Below, piece after piece: positions 7,429 through 16,329 of a stretch of DNA of 64,000 bases. The notes beneath the pieces were generated by a model. It worked only from the letters and a program-made list of their open reading frames with translations. It was not told the origin of the DNA and did no database searches. The stretch lies in assembly GCA_964523575.1 (NCBI GenBank), contig CAZGAV010000001.1, positions 1 through 64,000 of the forward strand. Reading direction: 5' to 3'. This stretch comes from DAOUTW01 sp964523575. GTDB lineage: Bacteria > Zixibacteria > MSB-5A5 > GN15 > JAAZOE01. Position numbers and translations under genes: made by a program. Numbering within the stretch: the first letter of the stretch is position 1; each line of letters begins with the position of its first letter.

Positions 7429-7704
7429 GAGATAATGGCTTGAAGAGGCCCATAATATCCAATATTCATAACTTTAAACCCGACAACGAGCTTGAATGTT
7501 CCCCGGGAGGCCTTTTCGGTTTAAAAAAAGGGATACAGTTTAAAAAAATAATGGAAAAATCGGTCGAATTTCGCTATGTTTGCGTATATGATGGGAACTC
7601 TCAATTGAATAAAGACTTAAAGACGGTAGAGATTTGAGAGTCTTTGATTTTATATATTTGGAGTTTTTGGGCTGAAACAATAAAGCGGGAAGGATTAGGA
7701 AAGT
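7429..7704. other. Intergenic region between the two divergent Rrf2 genes
   Basis: No convincing gene lies here; a 74-codon open frame (7413-7637) has no ribosome binding site or family resemblance. There is an inverted repeat ACTCTCAA (7597-7604) / TTGAGAGT (7634-7641), with a second nested pair AAAGACT / AGTCTTT ending at 7645. It lies about 60 bp before the second Rrf2 gene and could be its operator. No clear promoter was found for that gene. Confidence 0.35.
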
Positions 7705-8112
7705 ATGCAATTATCCCGAAAGGCGGATTATGCCTTACGCGCGGTTGCTTATGCGGCGCAACTCAAGAAAAACGAACTGGCCTCTATCGGACGGATTGCC
7801 AAGGCTCGCGGCATTCCGCGGGAATTTCTGGCGAAGATTCTTAAGGAGCTGACCCGGGCGGGAATTTTGGTTTCTTTTCAGGGCGTCACCGGCGGTTATC
7901 GTCTGTCACGGGCACCGAAAGACGTCTCCTTTTTGGATGTAATTGAAGCAATGGAGGGACCGGTGGCCGTGAATCTCTGCGTTGACGGCAGTCATTGTGG
8001 ATGCACGCAGGAAAAGGGCTGTGAAATCAGGTCGTTTTTCGTCAGGCAGCAGGATCAAATCACCCGGGCCCTGAAGCGCCAGACATTCGGCAATTTGAAT
8101 AATGTTCGATAG
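7705..8112 (+). CDS. Second Rrf2-family transcriptional regulator
   Basis: A 135-residue Rrf2 protein, divergent from iscR. HTH: MQLSRKADYALRAVAYAAQL, then GIPREFLAKILKELTRAGILVS and GVTGGYRLSRAP. Cysteines in NLCVDGSHCGCTQEKGC could hold an Fe-S cluster; the spacing differs from IscR, so it probably senses something else (NsrR/RsrR-like or unknown). Purine-rich GGAAGGA and AGGAAAG sequences precede the ATG. It might co-regulate isc or the downstream pdxST genes, but there is no direct evidence. Confidence 0.85.
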   Translation: MQLSRKADYALRAVAYAAQLKKNELASIGRIAKARGIPREFLAKILKELTRAGILVSFQGVTGGYRLSRAPKDVSFLDVIEAMEGPVAVNLCVDGSHCGCTQEKGCEIRSFFVRQQDQITRALKRQTFGNLNNVR

Positions 8113-8392
8113 GCCCGGGGGCTTGTCGGAGCTACCTCCCGGGGATCGCCGGGCTCGAGTGCAAACATGGTCTGGGCGATCCACCTGCGGCCCGGGCGGC
8201 CGCCTGAATTTGGCTTTCAATTCAGTCTCTAATTCGATTGCAGGGCTTGCTTTGGGCAGGCCGTTTATATATTTTAGGGCCGAGTGCGGCGGTTGAATCC
8301 GATTCGACCGCATAACATTAAATCTGAGATTACTGTTGGCGGCGGGCAACCCGTGAGATAATGCCGAGACCGCCCCGCCGCGGGAGAGTCAG

Positions 8393-9274
8393 ATGGATAA
8401 AAATAAAGATCTGATGACGGTTAAGGTGGGGCTGGCCGAAATGCTCCGCAACGGCGTCATCATGGATGTCACCAACGCCGAGCAGGCGAAGATAGCCGAA
8501 GAGGCCGGGGCCGTCGCTGTCATGGCGCTGGAACGGGTTCCGTCCGATATTCGAGCCGCCGGCGGTGTCGCCCGGATGGCCGATCCGTCAATTATTGAAA
8601 AGATCAAGGCGACGGTTACGATCCCGGTTATGGCCAAATGCCGTATCGGCCATTTTGCCGAGGCTCAGATGCTCCAGGCCATGGAAGTCGATTTTATAGA
8701 CGAATCGGAAGTGCTCACGCCGGCCGATTATGAAAACCACATCGATAAGTTTCCCTTCAAGGTCCCGTTCGTTTGCGGTTGCCGCAATCTGTCTGAGGCT
8801 TTGCGCCGCATCGCCGAGGGCGCGGCGATGATTCGGACCAAAGGCGAAGCCGGAACCGGCGACGTCTCCGAGGCGGTTCGGCACCTTCGCCTGATTAACA
8901 AACAGATGCGGGAGTTGACGGTCCTCAGTCCCGATGAATTACCGAGCCGGGCCAAAGAACTGGCCGCTCCGCTGGAACTGGTCAAAATAGTTGCCCAACT
9001 GGGCAAGTTGCCGGTCCCTAATTTTGCGGCCGGCGGCGTGGCGACTCCGGCTGACGCCTCCCTCTGTATGCAACTGGGCGCCGAGTCCGTATTCGTCGGC
9101 TCCGGAATTTTCAAATCCGAGAACCCGGCCCGGATGGCCAAGGCGATTGTGACGGCCGTGGCTCGATTCGATAAACCGGAAGAACTGGTGGAAGTTTCGC
9201 GAGGTCTCGGGGCCAGCATGAAAGGTATCAGCGTCGCGGGCATCAGCGAAGAGGAGCTGTTGCATACGCGATGA
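8393..9274 (+). CDS. pdxS: Pyridoxal 5'-phosphate synthase subunit PdxS
   Basis: A 293-residue (beta/alpha)8 lyase that builds PLP from ribose 5-phosphate, glyceraldehyde 3-phosphate and ammonia. Family landmarks: KVGLAEMLRNGVIMDV near the start, VMALERVPSDIRAAGGVARM, MAKCRIGHFAEAQ, DESEVLTPAD, IRTKGEAGTGDV and FAAGGVATPADA. It overlaps pdxT by 4 bp. The 280-bp region before it has GC-rich inverted repeats and a weak promoter-like TTGCTT...TATTTT near 8247-8275, not strong enough to list separately. Confidence 0.97.
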   Translation: MDKNKDLMTVKVGLAEMLRNGVIMDVTNAEQAKIAEEAGAVAVMALERVPSDIRAAGGVARMADPSIIEKIKATVTIPVMAKCRIGHFAEAQMLQAMEVDFIDESEVLTPADYENHIDKFPFKVPFVCGCRNLSEALRRIAEGAAMIRTKGEAGTGDVSEAVRHLRLINKQMRELTVLSPDELPSRAKELAAPLELVKIVAQLGKLPVPNFAAGGVATPADASLCMQLGAESVFVGSGIFKSENPARMAKAIVTAVARFDKPEELVEVSRGLGASMKGISVAGISEEELLHTR

Positions 9275-9864
9275 CCGATCGAGCGCCTGTTGTCGGGGTT
9301 TTGGCCCTTCAGGGCGACTACCAGAAACATCTTGAAATCCTCAACGCCATCGATATCCGCGGCGTCGAGGTGCGTCTGGTCGAAGATTTCGATCGCATCG
9401 ACCGCCTGATTATCCCCGGCGGCGAATCGACGGTGATGGCCCAACTGCTGACCCGCTTGCACCTGCACGACAGATTCGTATCCTTTATTGGCAAACGGCC
9501 GGTCTGGGGCACCTGTGCCGGTATGATATTGCTGGCTTCCAAAGTCAACGATGCCTCGATCACTCCCTATGGCGTCATCGATATTGCGGTGGACCGCAAT
9601 GGATACGGCCGGCAGGTGTTTTCCACGGTGCTGGAATCGACGCTGGAATTGAACGGCACCCGGGAGAATCTGGATCTGGTTTTTATCCGGGCGCCGCGGG
9701 TAACCAGGGTCGGCAAAGGGGTCAAAACGCTTCTGAAGCGCGACGGCGACCCGGTTTTGCTGTCACAAAGAAATATCCTGGTCTCGGCTTTCCATCCGGA
9801 ATTGACCGGTTCGACCCTGCTACATAATTATTTCGCCCGTAAATTTGCCGTCGGTAAATCATAG
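9271..9864 (+). CDS. pdxT: Pyridoxal 5'-phosphate synthase glutaminase subunit PdxT
   Basis: A 197-residue class I glutaminase that feeds ammonia to PdxS. It has GVLALQGDYQKH near the N-terminus, the LIIPGGEST oxyanion segment, the nucleophilic Cys in WGTCAGMILL, and the His/Glu pair in SAFHPELT. The ATG overlaps the pdxS stop (ATGA), so the subunits are translationally coupled. Confidence 0.96.
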   Translation: MTDRAPVVGVLALQGDYQKHLEILNAIDIRGVEVRLVEDFDRIDRLIIPGGESTVMAQLLTRLHLHDRFVSFIGKRPVWGTCAGMILLASKVNDASITPYGVIDIAVDRNGYGRQVFSTVLESTLELNGTRENLDLVFIRAPRVTRVGKGVKTLLKRDGDPVLLSQRNILVSAFHPELTGSTLLHNYFARKFAVGKS

Positions 9865-9985
9865 AACCCGATTATCGCGACTGCGGGCGAACCGGCGCCG
9901 TATAATATTTGTTATATAATATGACCGAGAGCCATGGTCCGTCGGCTTTGGGAACGCGAAGGATAACGATAATTTCAGCGAATTT

Positions 9986-10921
9986 ATGCCGCACGCACTC
10001 AAAAAAATCATCCTGGCGCACGATTACGGTTTTTGTATGGGCGTCAAAAGGGCGATCAAAATTGCCGAATCGACCGGTCGGACCGAAACCGGCGCGGTCA
10101 ACGTCATTAATGAAATCGTCCACAACGACGCCGTCGTGAAGCAACTGGCCGATAACGGGGTCGGTTCGGTTATCCGTGTGACCGACGCTCCGGCCGGGAC
10201 AATCATAATATCGGCTCACGGCGCGCCGCCGCGGGTCTTTGAGGAAGCGGCCCGGAGGGGACTGCGGGTTATCGACGCCACCTGTCCGCTGGTTATCAGA
10301 ATCCACAAGACGATCCATAAACTGATTGATCAAGGTTATCAGATTATCCATTTCGGTGATAGATATCACGATGAAACTATTGGCGTCGTCGGTCAGGGGC
10401 CGCCGGGCCGGATTCATGTGGTGCGAACGATCGAGGATTTACAAAATCTTAGACTTTCGGGCGATAAGTTCGCCCTGACTTCCCAGACGACAGCCGGGGT
10501 TGCCGATTTTGAACGGATCGGAGAAGAAGCCCGCAAAATCATCCCCGGTATTGAAATATTCAATACTATCTGCGACGCCACGACTCGCCGTCAGAAGGCG
10601 ATTATGGATATCGCTAAGGATGTGGAAATGGTGCTGGTCGTGGGTTCATCGAGTTCGGCCAATTCCACCCGCTTGCGCAATATCTCCCGGGCGATATGCG
10701 GCCGGGCCTATTTGATCAATTCCGCCCGGGAGTTGAACGAGCAGTGGCTTGATGGCGTGACGACTATCGGCCTGACGGCGGGAGCCTCGACGCCCGATTT
10801 TCTGGTCGAGGAAGTAATTCGGCGTTTGGAGGAGTATTCCGAGGGCCAGGCGGAGACGATTCGTCTCCGATCCGACGACGATCCGGAAAAAGTCTCGGCC
10901 CGACCGTCGGCCTCGCCTTGA
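9986..10921 (+). CDS. ispH: 4-hydroxy-3-methylbut-2-enyl diphosphate reductase IspH
   Basis: A 311-residue IspH/LytB, the last enzyme of the MEP isoprenoid pathway. The three [4Fe-4S] cysteines are in YGFCMGVKRA, IDATCPLV and FNTICDATTRRQ. Substrate-binding VHNDAVV, ISAHGAPP and VVGSSSSANSTRL, and TAGASTPDFLVEEV near the end, are all present. The C-terminal 25 residues are a non-conserved polar tail. The start region has only a weak ribosome binding site. Its cluster is a likely client of the nearby ISC system. Confidence 0.96.
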   Translation: MPHALKKIILAHDYGFCMGVKRAIKIAESTGRTETGAVNVINEIVHNDAVVKQLADNGVGSVIRVTDAPAGTIIISAHGAPPRVFEEAARRGLRVIDATCPLVIRIHKTIHKLIDQGYQIIHFGDRYHDETIGVVGQGPPGRIHVVRTIEDLQNLRLSGDKFALTSQTTAGVADFERIGEEARKIIPGIEIFNTICDATTRRQKAIMDIAKDVEMVLVVGSSSSANSTRLRNISRAICGRAYLINSARELNEQWLDGVTTIGLTAGASTPDFLVEEVIRRLEEYSEGQAETIRLRSDDDPEKVSARPSASP

Positions 10922-10949
10922 AATTACGGTTCCGGGAACCAAATAATCA

Positions 10950-10978
10950 TTGACAACAAGGACTATCTTAAATAGTAT
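10950..10978 (+). promoter_or_regulatory. Sigma-70-like promoter upstream of the O-methyltransferase gene
   Basis: TTGACA (10950-10955), a 17-bp spacer and TAGTAT (10973-10978). The next gene starts at 11230, giving a leader of about 245 nt with several GC-rich inverted repeats (for example around 11115-11140, GCCGCGATTTCGCGG) and no open frame. I see no known riboswitch in it. Confidence 0.5.
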
Positions 10979-11229
10979 AACATAGCTGCTCTCAATGCGA
11001 TGTCGTCAGGCGGAGGCGATTTCAGTCGGGCGATATCGAAATCGAAGACGATCAACAGGCCGCGTGCAAACCGCGCCGGGTTGATTTTCGTGGATCCGAT
11101 CGTTTAATCTCTCGGGGGAGGCCGCGATTTCGCGGTCCGACAAATCACCTATTAATTCTGACGCTCAGCGGCGTTTCGGGTAACGGTAGTCTTTATGGAC
11201 AGCATTGAGAGCAATAGAAAGGACTCCGG

Positions 11230-11859
11230 ATGAAACTGCAATATGCCGATATCGATGAATACCTCCATAAGGTGACGCCGGCCCGGGATAAGGTCATGGC
11301 GGCGATGGAAAGATATGCCCATAAGCATCACTTTCCGATCATCGGACCGCTGGTGGGAAGATTTTTGTATCAGATGGCCGTGGTCGCCAAAGCCCGCAGA
11401 ATCCTGGAATTGGGATCGGGCTTCGGTTATTCGGCCTACTGGTTCGCTAAAGCCGTCGGGCCGCGCGGCCATATCACGATGACCGACTCCAATGATGACA
11501 ACCGCCGGCGGGCATTCGAATACTTCAGTCGGGCCGGATTGAAAACTCGTTTTACTTTTCTGCTCGATGACGCCCTGACAGCCGCGGCCGACCTGAAAGG
11601 CCCATATGACATCATCCTCAATGATATCGACAAGCATGAGTATCCCAAGACAATTGACGTCGCGGCGCGGCTGTTGCGTCCGGGCGGGTTGTTTATCACC
11701 GATAATCTGATCTGGTCGGGCCGGGTTCTTGATGGGGCCGTCATAGATCGGAATACCGCCGGAATCAGGAAATTTACCCGGAAGTTATATAAAGACAGGA
11801 GGTTTTTCACCACCCTGATGCCCATTCGCGACGGTATTTCGGTGGCCGTAAAGATATAA
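11230..11859 (+). CDS. SAM-dependent O-methyltransferase (family 3)
   Basis: A 209-residue protein of the catechol/caffeoyl-CoA O-methyltransferase-like family. The SAM-binding motif is ILELGSGFGYSAYWFA, followed by an acidic residue after the second strand (MTDSNDDNRRRA). The metal/catalytic region is ILNDIDKHEYPKTI, and ITDNLIWSGRV matches the conserved NxLWxG segment. The substrate is unknown. It has a good AAAGGA site and stands alone after a long leader. Confidence 0.88.
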   Translation: MKLQYADIDEYLHKVTPARDKVMAAMERYAHKHHFPIIGPLVGRFLYQMAVVAKARRILELGSGFGYSAYWFAKAVGPRGHITMTDSNDDNRRRAFEYFSRAGLKTRFTFLLDDALTAAADLKGPYDIILNDIDKHEYPKTIDVAARLLRPGGLFITDNLIWSGRVLDGAVIDRNTAGIRKFTRKLYKDRRFFTTLMPIRDGISVAVKI

Positions 11860-12102
11860 TGAAGAGCGCGATCGTGCAGTGAGGGTCGATGGCTATGCGG
11901 TAAAATCGCCGGCGGCCGAAAATGATGCAACGAATTTACAAGGAGCGTTAAGTTTTGATAATTTGCGGCCGATCATTGGGACTATACTGGGGGGCGTAAG
12001 GCAATTAAAACTTGCTACACAATATTAGCGCGATATATTGGTTGATTTGATCGACTGCAGTTTTTGATTATTCAAGATTGATCCGTACTCCCCGGAGGAA
12101 AG

Positions 12103-12510
12103 ATGTTGAAAAGAGCACAAATGTTTTACCTTAACCCCAGCTCCGGTGCCGACGAAGCCAAGAATTTCCTGGAAGAGAATGGCGTAGTTGTGGTCGAGAG
12201 GGACCTGACCAAAAAGCCGCTTACCAGAAAGGAATTGAGCACCATTCTGGGTTATCTCGATCCCCGGCATTATCTCAATCCCCTGTCGCCGGCTTATACG
12301 AAAAGGAAACTCGACAAGCGGATACCCCCGCGCCCTGAACTTCTGGACCTGATCATCGAACATCCCGATCTGCTTCGCGACCCGATCATTATGTCGGGCC
12401 GCCTGCTGACAATCGGCAACAATCGTAAGCAGCTGATCGAAATGTTCCAGATTACGGTCTCCGGCAACGGTTCGGGCGGAGACAAAGGGGAGGTAAAAAA
12501 CCGGCATTAA
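12103..12510 (+). CDS. ArsC/Spx-like thioredoxin-fold protein lacking cysteine
   Basis: A 135-residue protein with GGAGG before the ATG. It shares LSTILGYLDPRHYL and LLRDPIIMSGRLLTIG with the protein at 50239-50637 (LSNLLGYFDLAHFL and LLRKPIVVSGRLMTLG), so the two are paralogues of the ArsC/Spx fold. Where ArsC proteins carry the catalytic Cys after the first strand, this one has NPSSGADEAK, and the whole protein contains no Cys, so it cannot be a canonical arsenate reductase. A redox-independent, Spx-like regulatory role is possible. The upstream region has TTGCTA, 16 bp, TATATT near 12013-12040. Confidence 0.72.
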   Translation: MLKRAQMFYLNPSSGADEAKNFLEENGVVVVERDLTKKPLTRKELSTILGYLDPRHYLNPLSPAYTKRKLDKRIPPRPELLDLIIEHPDLLRDPIIMSGRLLTIGNNRKQLIEMFQITVSGNGSGGDKGEVKNRH

Positions 12511-12632
12511 ATCTATCTCCGATAATCCGAGGCCCGCGCTCGGCGTATTCTCATTCAACCGGCCCGTAAGGGCTTTACAAGCGTCTTCTCTTCGGTTATA
12601 TTTGACCAATCGTCCGCGAAAGGAGAAGTGGA

Positions 12633-14294
12633 ATGGATGTTGAACGCGACGTCCTTGAAGTCGATATTCTGATCGTCGGCGCCGGACCGGCCGGTTTGTC
12701 CTGCGCCTATCACCTCATGAAACAGGCGGAAGCCGGCGGAGCCGAGGCCCCGGCGGTGCTGATCATCGAAAAGGGAAGTCATCCCGGCGCGCATTCATTG
12801 TCGGGGGCCGTCATGGATCCCCGGGGCATCGCTCGCCTGATACCCGATTTTCTCGATAAAGGCGCCCCGATCGAAGCCAAGGCCGGCCCCGATGCCCTGT
12901 GGTATTTGACCGAAAAATCTCATTTCAAATTGCCGTTCACGCCGCCCGGTATGGGCAATCACGGCAACTATATAGTTTCGCTAAACAAATTCATCGGCTG
13001 GCTGGCGGAGCAAGCCGAAGCGGCCGGGGTCGAGATTTACCCCGAAACGGCCGCCTATGAACTGATTGTCGAAAACGGCAAAACAGTCGGCATCCGGACG
13101 GTCGACATGGGTCTGGACAAAGAAGGCCATCCCAAATCGAATTTTGAGCCGGGTACGATCATCAAAGCTAATCTGGTGGTGCTGGCCGAAGGTGTGCATG
13201 GTTCGCTGACCAAACAGGCCCGCGAGAAATTGGGTATATTCGATCACAGCATCAACCAGTCGTATCTAACCGGGGTCAAGGAAGTCTGGGAGATACCCGA
13301 GGGCCGGATGGCCGAGGGCGAGATTATCCATACTTTCGGAGCGCCCCTGCCGTCAAATTTGTACGGCGGCGGATTTATCTATAAGATGTCGGGCAAGATG
13401 GCCGCCCTTGGTTTTGCCGTCGGTCTCAATGCTGCCGACCCGACCAACGATCCCCATCGCTGGTTTCAGGAGTTCAAGATGCACCCGTCGATCAGGCCAA
13501 TCATCGAAGGCGGTGAGATGCTCCATTACGGCGCCAAGACGATTCCCGAAGGCGGCTATTATGCCATGCCGCAGTTGTATCATGACAACCTGCTGATCGT
13601 CGGGGATTCGGCCGGGTTCCTCAATGCCATCCGGCTCAAAGGTATTCATCTGGCCATCGAGTCGGGGATGATGGCGGCCGAGACGATTCTCGAAGCGGCC
13701 CCAAAAGGGGATTACTCCTCGGCGGCGCTGGCCTCGATCACAACTCGTTTCGAAAAAAGCGCGGCCCGCGACGAACTGTACAAAGTCCGCAATTATCATC
13801 AGGGGTTCGAGGGCGGCCTGATCGCCGGAATGATTTATTTCGGATTCCAGTTCATCACCGGCGGGCGGGGACTATTCGACCGGCGGGAAACCGAACCGGA
13901 CTACGCTCACATGCAGAAATTTTCCGATTTCTTCCTGGGCGGGAAAAAACCGAAACCGCCGCTCAAGGCCGACAATAAATTGATTTTCGATAAATTAACC
14001 GATGTTTATAAAAGCAATACCAAGCACGAAGAAGAACAGCCGCCGCATCTGGTGATCGCCGATTACGACATCTGCAATAACCGATGCGTCGAAGAATACG
14101 GAAATCCCTGCCAGTATTTCTGTCCGGCTCAGGTGTATGAGATGGTCGAAAACGAATCCGGCGACGGCAAGCATCTACAGTTGACGCCGTCCAATTGCGT
14201 CCATTGTAAAACCTGCGATATCGCCGACCCATATCAGATAATTACCTGGGTTGTGCCCGAGGGCGGCGGCGGTCCCAATTACGAGAATTGCTGA
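12633..14294 (+). CDS. Electron transfer flavoprotein-ubiquinone oxidoreductase
   Basis: A 553-residue inner-membrane-associated flavoprotein that moves electrons from ETF to quinone. The FAD-binding GAGPAGLSCAYHL is at about residues 14-26, followed by SGAVMDPRG and a C-terminal ferredoxin-like domain. Cluster cysteines are visible in CQYFCPAQVYE and SNCVHCKTCDIADP, with the family ending WVVPEGGGGPNYENC. Length matches ETF-QO/FixC-type enzymes with a built-in [4Fe-4S] domain. No etfAB genes are in this window, so its partner must be elsewhere. A GGAG site precedes the ATG. Confidence 0.94.
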   Translation: MDVERDVLEVDILIVGAGPAGLSCAYHLMKQAEAGGAEAPAVLIIEKGSHPGAHSLSGAVMDPRGIARLIPDFLDKGAPIEAKAGPDALWYLTEKSHFKLPFTPPGMGNHGNYIVSLNKFIGWLAEQAEAAGVEIYPETAAYELIVENGKTVGIRTVDMGLDKEGHPKSNFEPGTIIKANLVVLAEGVHGSLTKQAREKLGIFDHSINQSYLTGVKEVWEIPEGRMAEGEIIHTFGAPLPSNLYGGGFIYKMSGKMAALGFAVGLNAADPTNDPHRWFQEFKMHPSIRPIIEGGEMLHYGAKTIPEGGYYAMPQLYHDNLLIVGDSAGFLNAIRLKGIHLAIESGMMAAETILEAAPKGDYSSAALASITTRFEKSAARDELYKVRNYHQGFEGGLIAGMIYFGFQFITGGRGLFDRRETEPDYAHMQKFSDFFLGGKKPKPPLKADNKLIFDKLTDVYKSNTKHEEEQPPHLVIADYDICNNRCVEEYGNPCQYFCPAQVYEMVENESGDGKHLQLTPSNCVHCKTCDIADPYQIITWVVPEGGGGPNYENC

Positions 14295-14309
14295 CGGCCG
14301 CAGACGAGG

Positions 14310-16226
14310 TTAAATTTTCGACAAGGTTATATGGCCGACTGAATACATGCCATCACCCGATTCGGGGTAAATCCTGATTCGGTCAAAACCTTTCTCGGAC
14401 GCCTCAATCGGTATGTCAAAAGAAGTCACATCGAGTCCTTCAATCGAAAAAATGGCCGATGGTATTGTATAATTGCCGCGTTCTCTATCCCCTTGGAGAA
14501 AGACAATCCTGTAAATGTCGTTGTTGTCGTGGCTGATTTCGATATTTTCAGCATGACTGAGACTATCGAGTTTTACCTCAAGAGCGCTGGCGTTGATGAC
14601 GATATTCCCGGGTCCGTCCCAACCGTATCCACGAGGCCTCGGTTGGCTTATCTCCGAGAGATTGACTACGATCATATCGGATTTCACATAGTCATCCACC
14701 AAATGATCATAATATCCGAGATTGAATCTGGCTATCACCCACAGTCGTCTTAAGCTGAATATATTGCCGCGCGTTATCATGCTGAGAGTATCATAATACG
14801 CAGCCAAGCTGGGATTATCGATCTTGTTTTCGCCCTCTCGCAAGGTGGCTTCATAACCGGGGGGGGCTTTTCGCGCGAAGTGGCCGATGGCCGGATTATA
14901 TTTATTATTTATCGGGAGTCGCGCCAGCAGGGGATCGGCCAGGGCATTCAAATCAAGGATATGGACATTGGGACCGGCATAAAAGCCCAACATGCCGATA
15001 TTTCCCGATGCATGAAAGCGCACTTTCTCGCGGCGGTCGTAAAGACCCTCGTTAATCCAACCGCCGATCGGCCAATGGGGAGCCCTTCGGATATAATTGA
15101 CCAGGCCCATATCGCTGAAATAGAACTTACGTTCATCGGTGATACCGTTGCCCAAATGCACCGGTTCATAATTTTGATTCCGGTCGTATCTGGTGTAGAG
15201 GGGAGAAAATTCCTGGGCCAGTCCCATCATGAGGACAATACCGGTCGCCGCCAGCATGAAATTTTTCGTCAGCCTGAAGGGAAATTGTGCCAGCAACACC
15301 ACCGAAAATAGCAACGGCGCGGCGAAATGTCGACCCGACATAAAGCATCCCCCGATACGGATAATGTAAACAAGGACGAAAAGCAGGCCCAGCGAGGCGG
15401 CCATTTGTTTACGTATCCGAAAAGCGAAGGGGACCGAAAGTGCCAGGCCGATGACGAGGATTGTCAGGGGATCGATTTTGATGGAATTGAGCAGATAAGC
15501 CAGCCCCTGTCTGGCCATCAGAGAGGAGGCCACGCCAGTATGTAATTTGGCGTAGGCGGTGTTGGGAACCGGGAAACCGAAATACAACATCGAGAAGATT
15601 TCCCAGAGAATCAAAGGGGAAAATCCGGCCGCGACCGCGACCAGGGCTTTACGGCCACGAACCTGCCAGAAGGCATAGACCAACATTGGCAGATAAATCA
15701 GGATGACATCCTGGCGATTGACTGCCGCCAGAGCGGCCAGCAGGCAAAGGGCAAAAAGAGAATGAACCGTCAGGTTCCGCCTGAAATAGAAATACATGAA
15801 GAGCACGAGAATGAGGTAGGTCAGAGGATTTTCCAGACCCGATGTCGAATAGTCGATGAAAGCGTCAGATAACGCCAGGATCAGAATCCCGATGGCGGCC
15901 ATACGCCAGGAATCGGCCAGCTTGAAAGCGAACAGAGCGGCCGCCCCAAGGGATAGTGCCAGCGAGACAAGTAGAGAAGTGAAATAGATCTCGCCGGTTA
16001 TGGCATAGAGCGGAGACAGGACAAATACCCAGAGGGGATGAGTAAAAGCCTGCACCCGCTCCGAGATATTCCAGGTCAGACCGTAGCCATGGATGAAATT
16101 GTCGATGGTGCGAAAGGAGATATAAGCGTCGTCGCAGACCCAGGCGTTGCGGATGATAATCAGGGCGTAAAAGGCCAGCAGAGCGAGGATGATCAATTTA
16201 TTCTCAGGTTTATCCTCAGCAGACAT
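14310..16226 (-). CDS. GT-C-like polytopic membrane protein (AftB-like glycosyltransferase)
   Basis: A 638-residue protein with about 11 hydrophobic segments in the first 340 residues and a large extracytoplasmic C-terminal domain. The first loop holds CDDAYISFRTIDNFIHGYG followed by a W-N...FTHPLW stretch. This resembles the acidic-motif loop of polyprenyl-phosphate-sugar-dependent GT-C enzymes such as mycobacterial AftB. It would transfer a sugar to an envelope glycan on the outer face of the membrane; donor and acceptor are unknown. GGGGAGG precedes the ATG. It converges with the ETF-QO gene (15 bp between stops). Confidence 0.72.
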   Translation of the reverse strand: MSAEDKPENKLIILALLAFYALIIIRNAWVCDDAYISFRTIDNFIHGYGLTWNISERVQAFTHPLWVFVLSPLYAITGEIYFTSLLVSLALSLGAAALFAFKLADSWRMAAIGILILALSDAFIDYSTSGLENPLTYLILVLFMYFYFRRNLTVHSLFALCLLAALAAVNRQDVILIYLPMLVYAFWQVRGRKALVAVAAGFSPLILWEIFSMLYFGFPVPNTAYAKLHTGVASSLMARQGLAYLLNSIKIDPLTILVIGLALSVPFAFRIRKQMAASLGLLFVLVYIIRIGGCFMSGRHFAAPLLFSVVLLAQFPFRLTKNFMLAATGIVLMMGLAQEFSPLYTRYDRNQNYEPVHLGNGITDERKFYFSDMGLVNYIRRAPHWPIGGWINEGLYDRREKVRFHASGNIGMLGFYAGPNVHILDLNALADPLLARLPINNKYNPAIGHFARKAPPGYEATLREGENKIDNPSLAAYYDTLSMITRGNIFSLRRLWVIARFNLGYYDHLVDDYVKSDMIVVNLSEISQPRPRGYGWDGPGNIVINASALEVKLDSLSHAENIEISHDNNDIYRIVFLQGDRERGNYTIPSAIFSIEGLDVTSFDIPIEASEKGFDRIRIYPESGDGMYSVGHITLSKI

Positions 16227-16329
16227 ATTTTCCCCTCCCCAAATAATAGATCGGATAATTAGACTATTTTACTCCGTCCCATGACCCAGTCCCGGAATTC
16301 CCGATGCCGGTCGGCCGCAATGGATATAT

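Noticed and set aside
7413..7637. 74-codon open frame between the two Rrf2 genes
   Set aside because: No ribosome binding site, no recognisable family, and it spans the isc promoter region.
12103..12510. Annotation as arsenate reductase ArsC
   Set aside because: The protein has no cysteine, so it cannot run the ArsC reaction.
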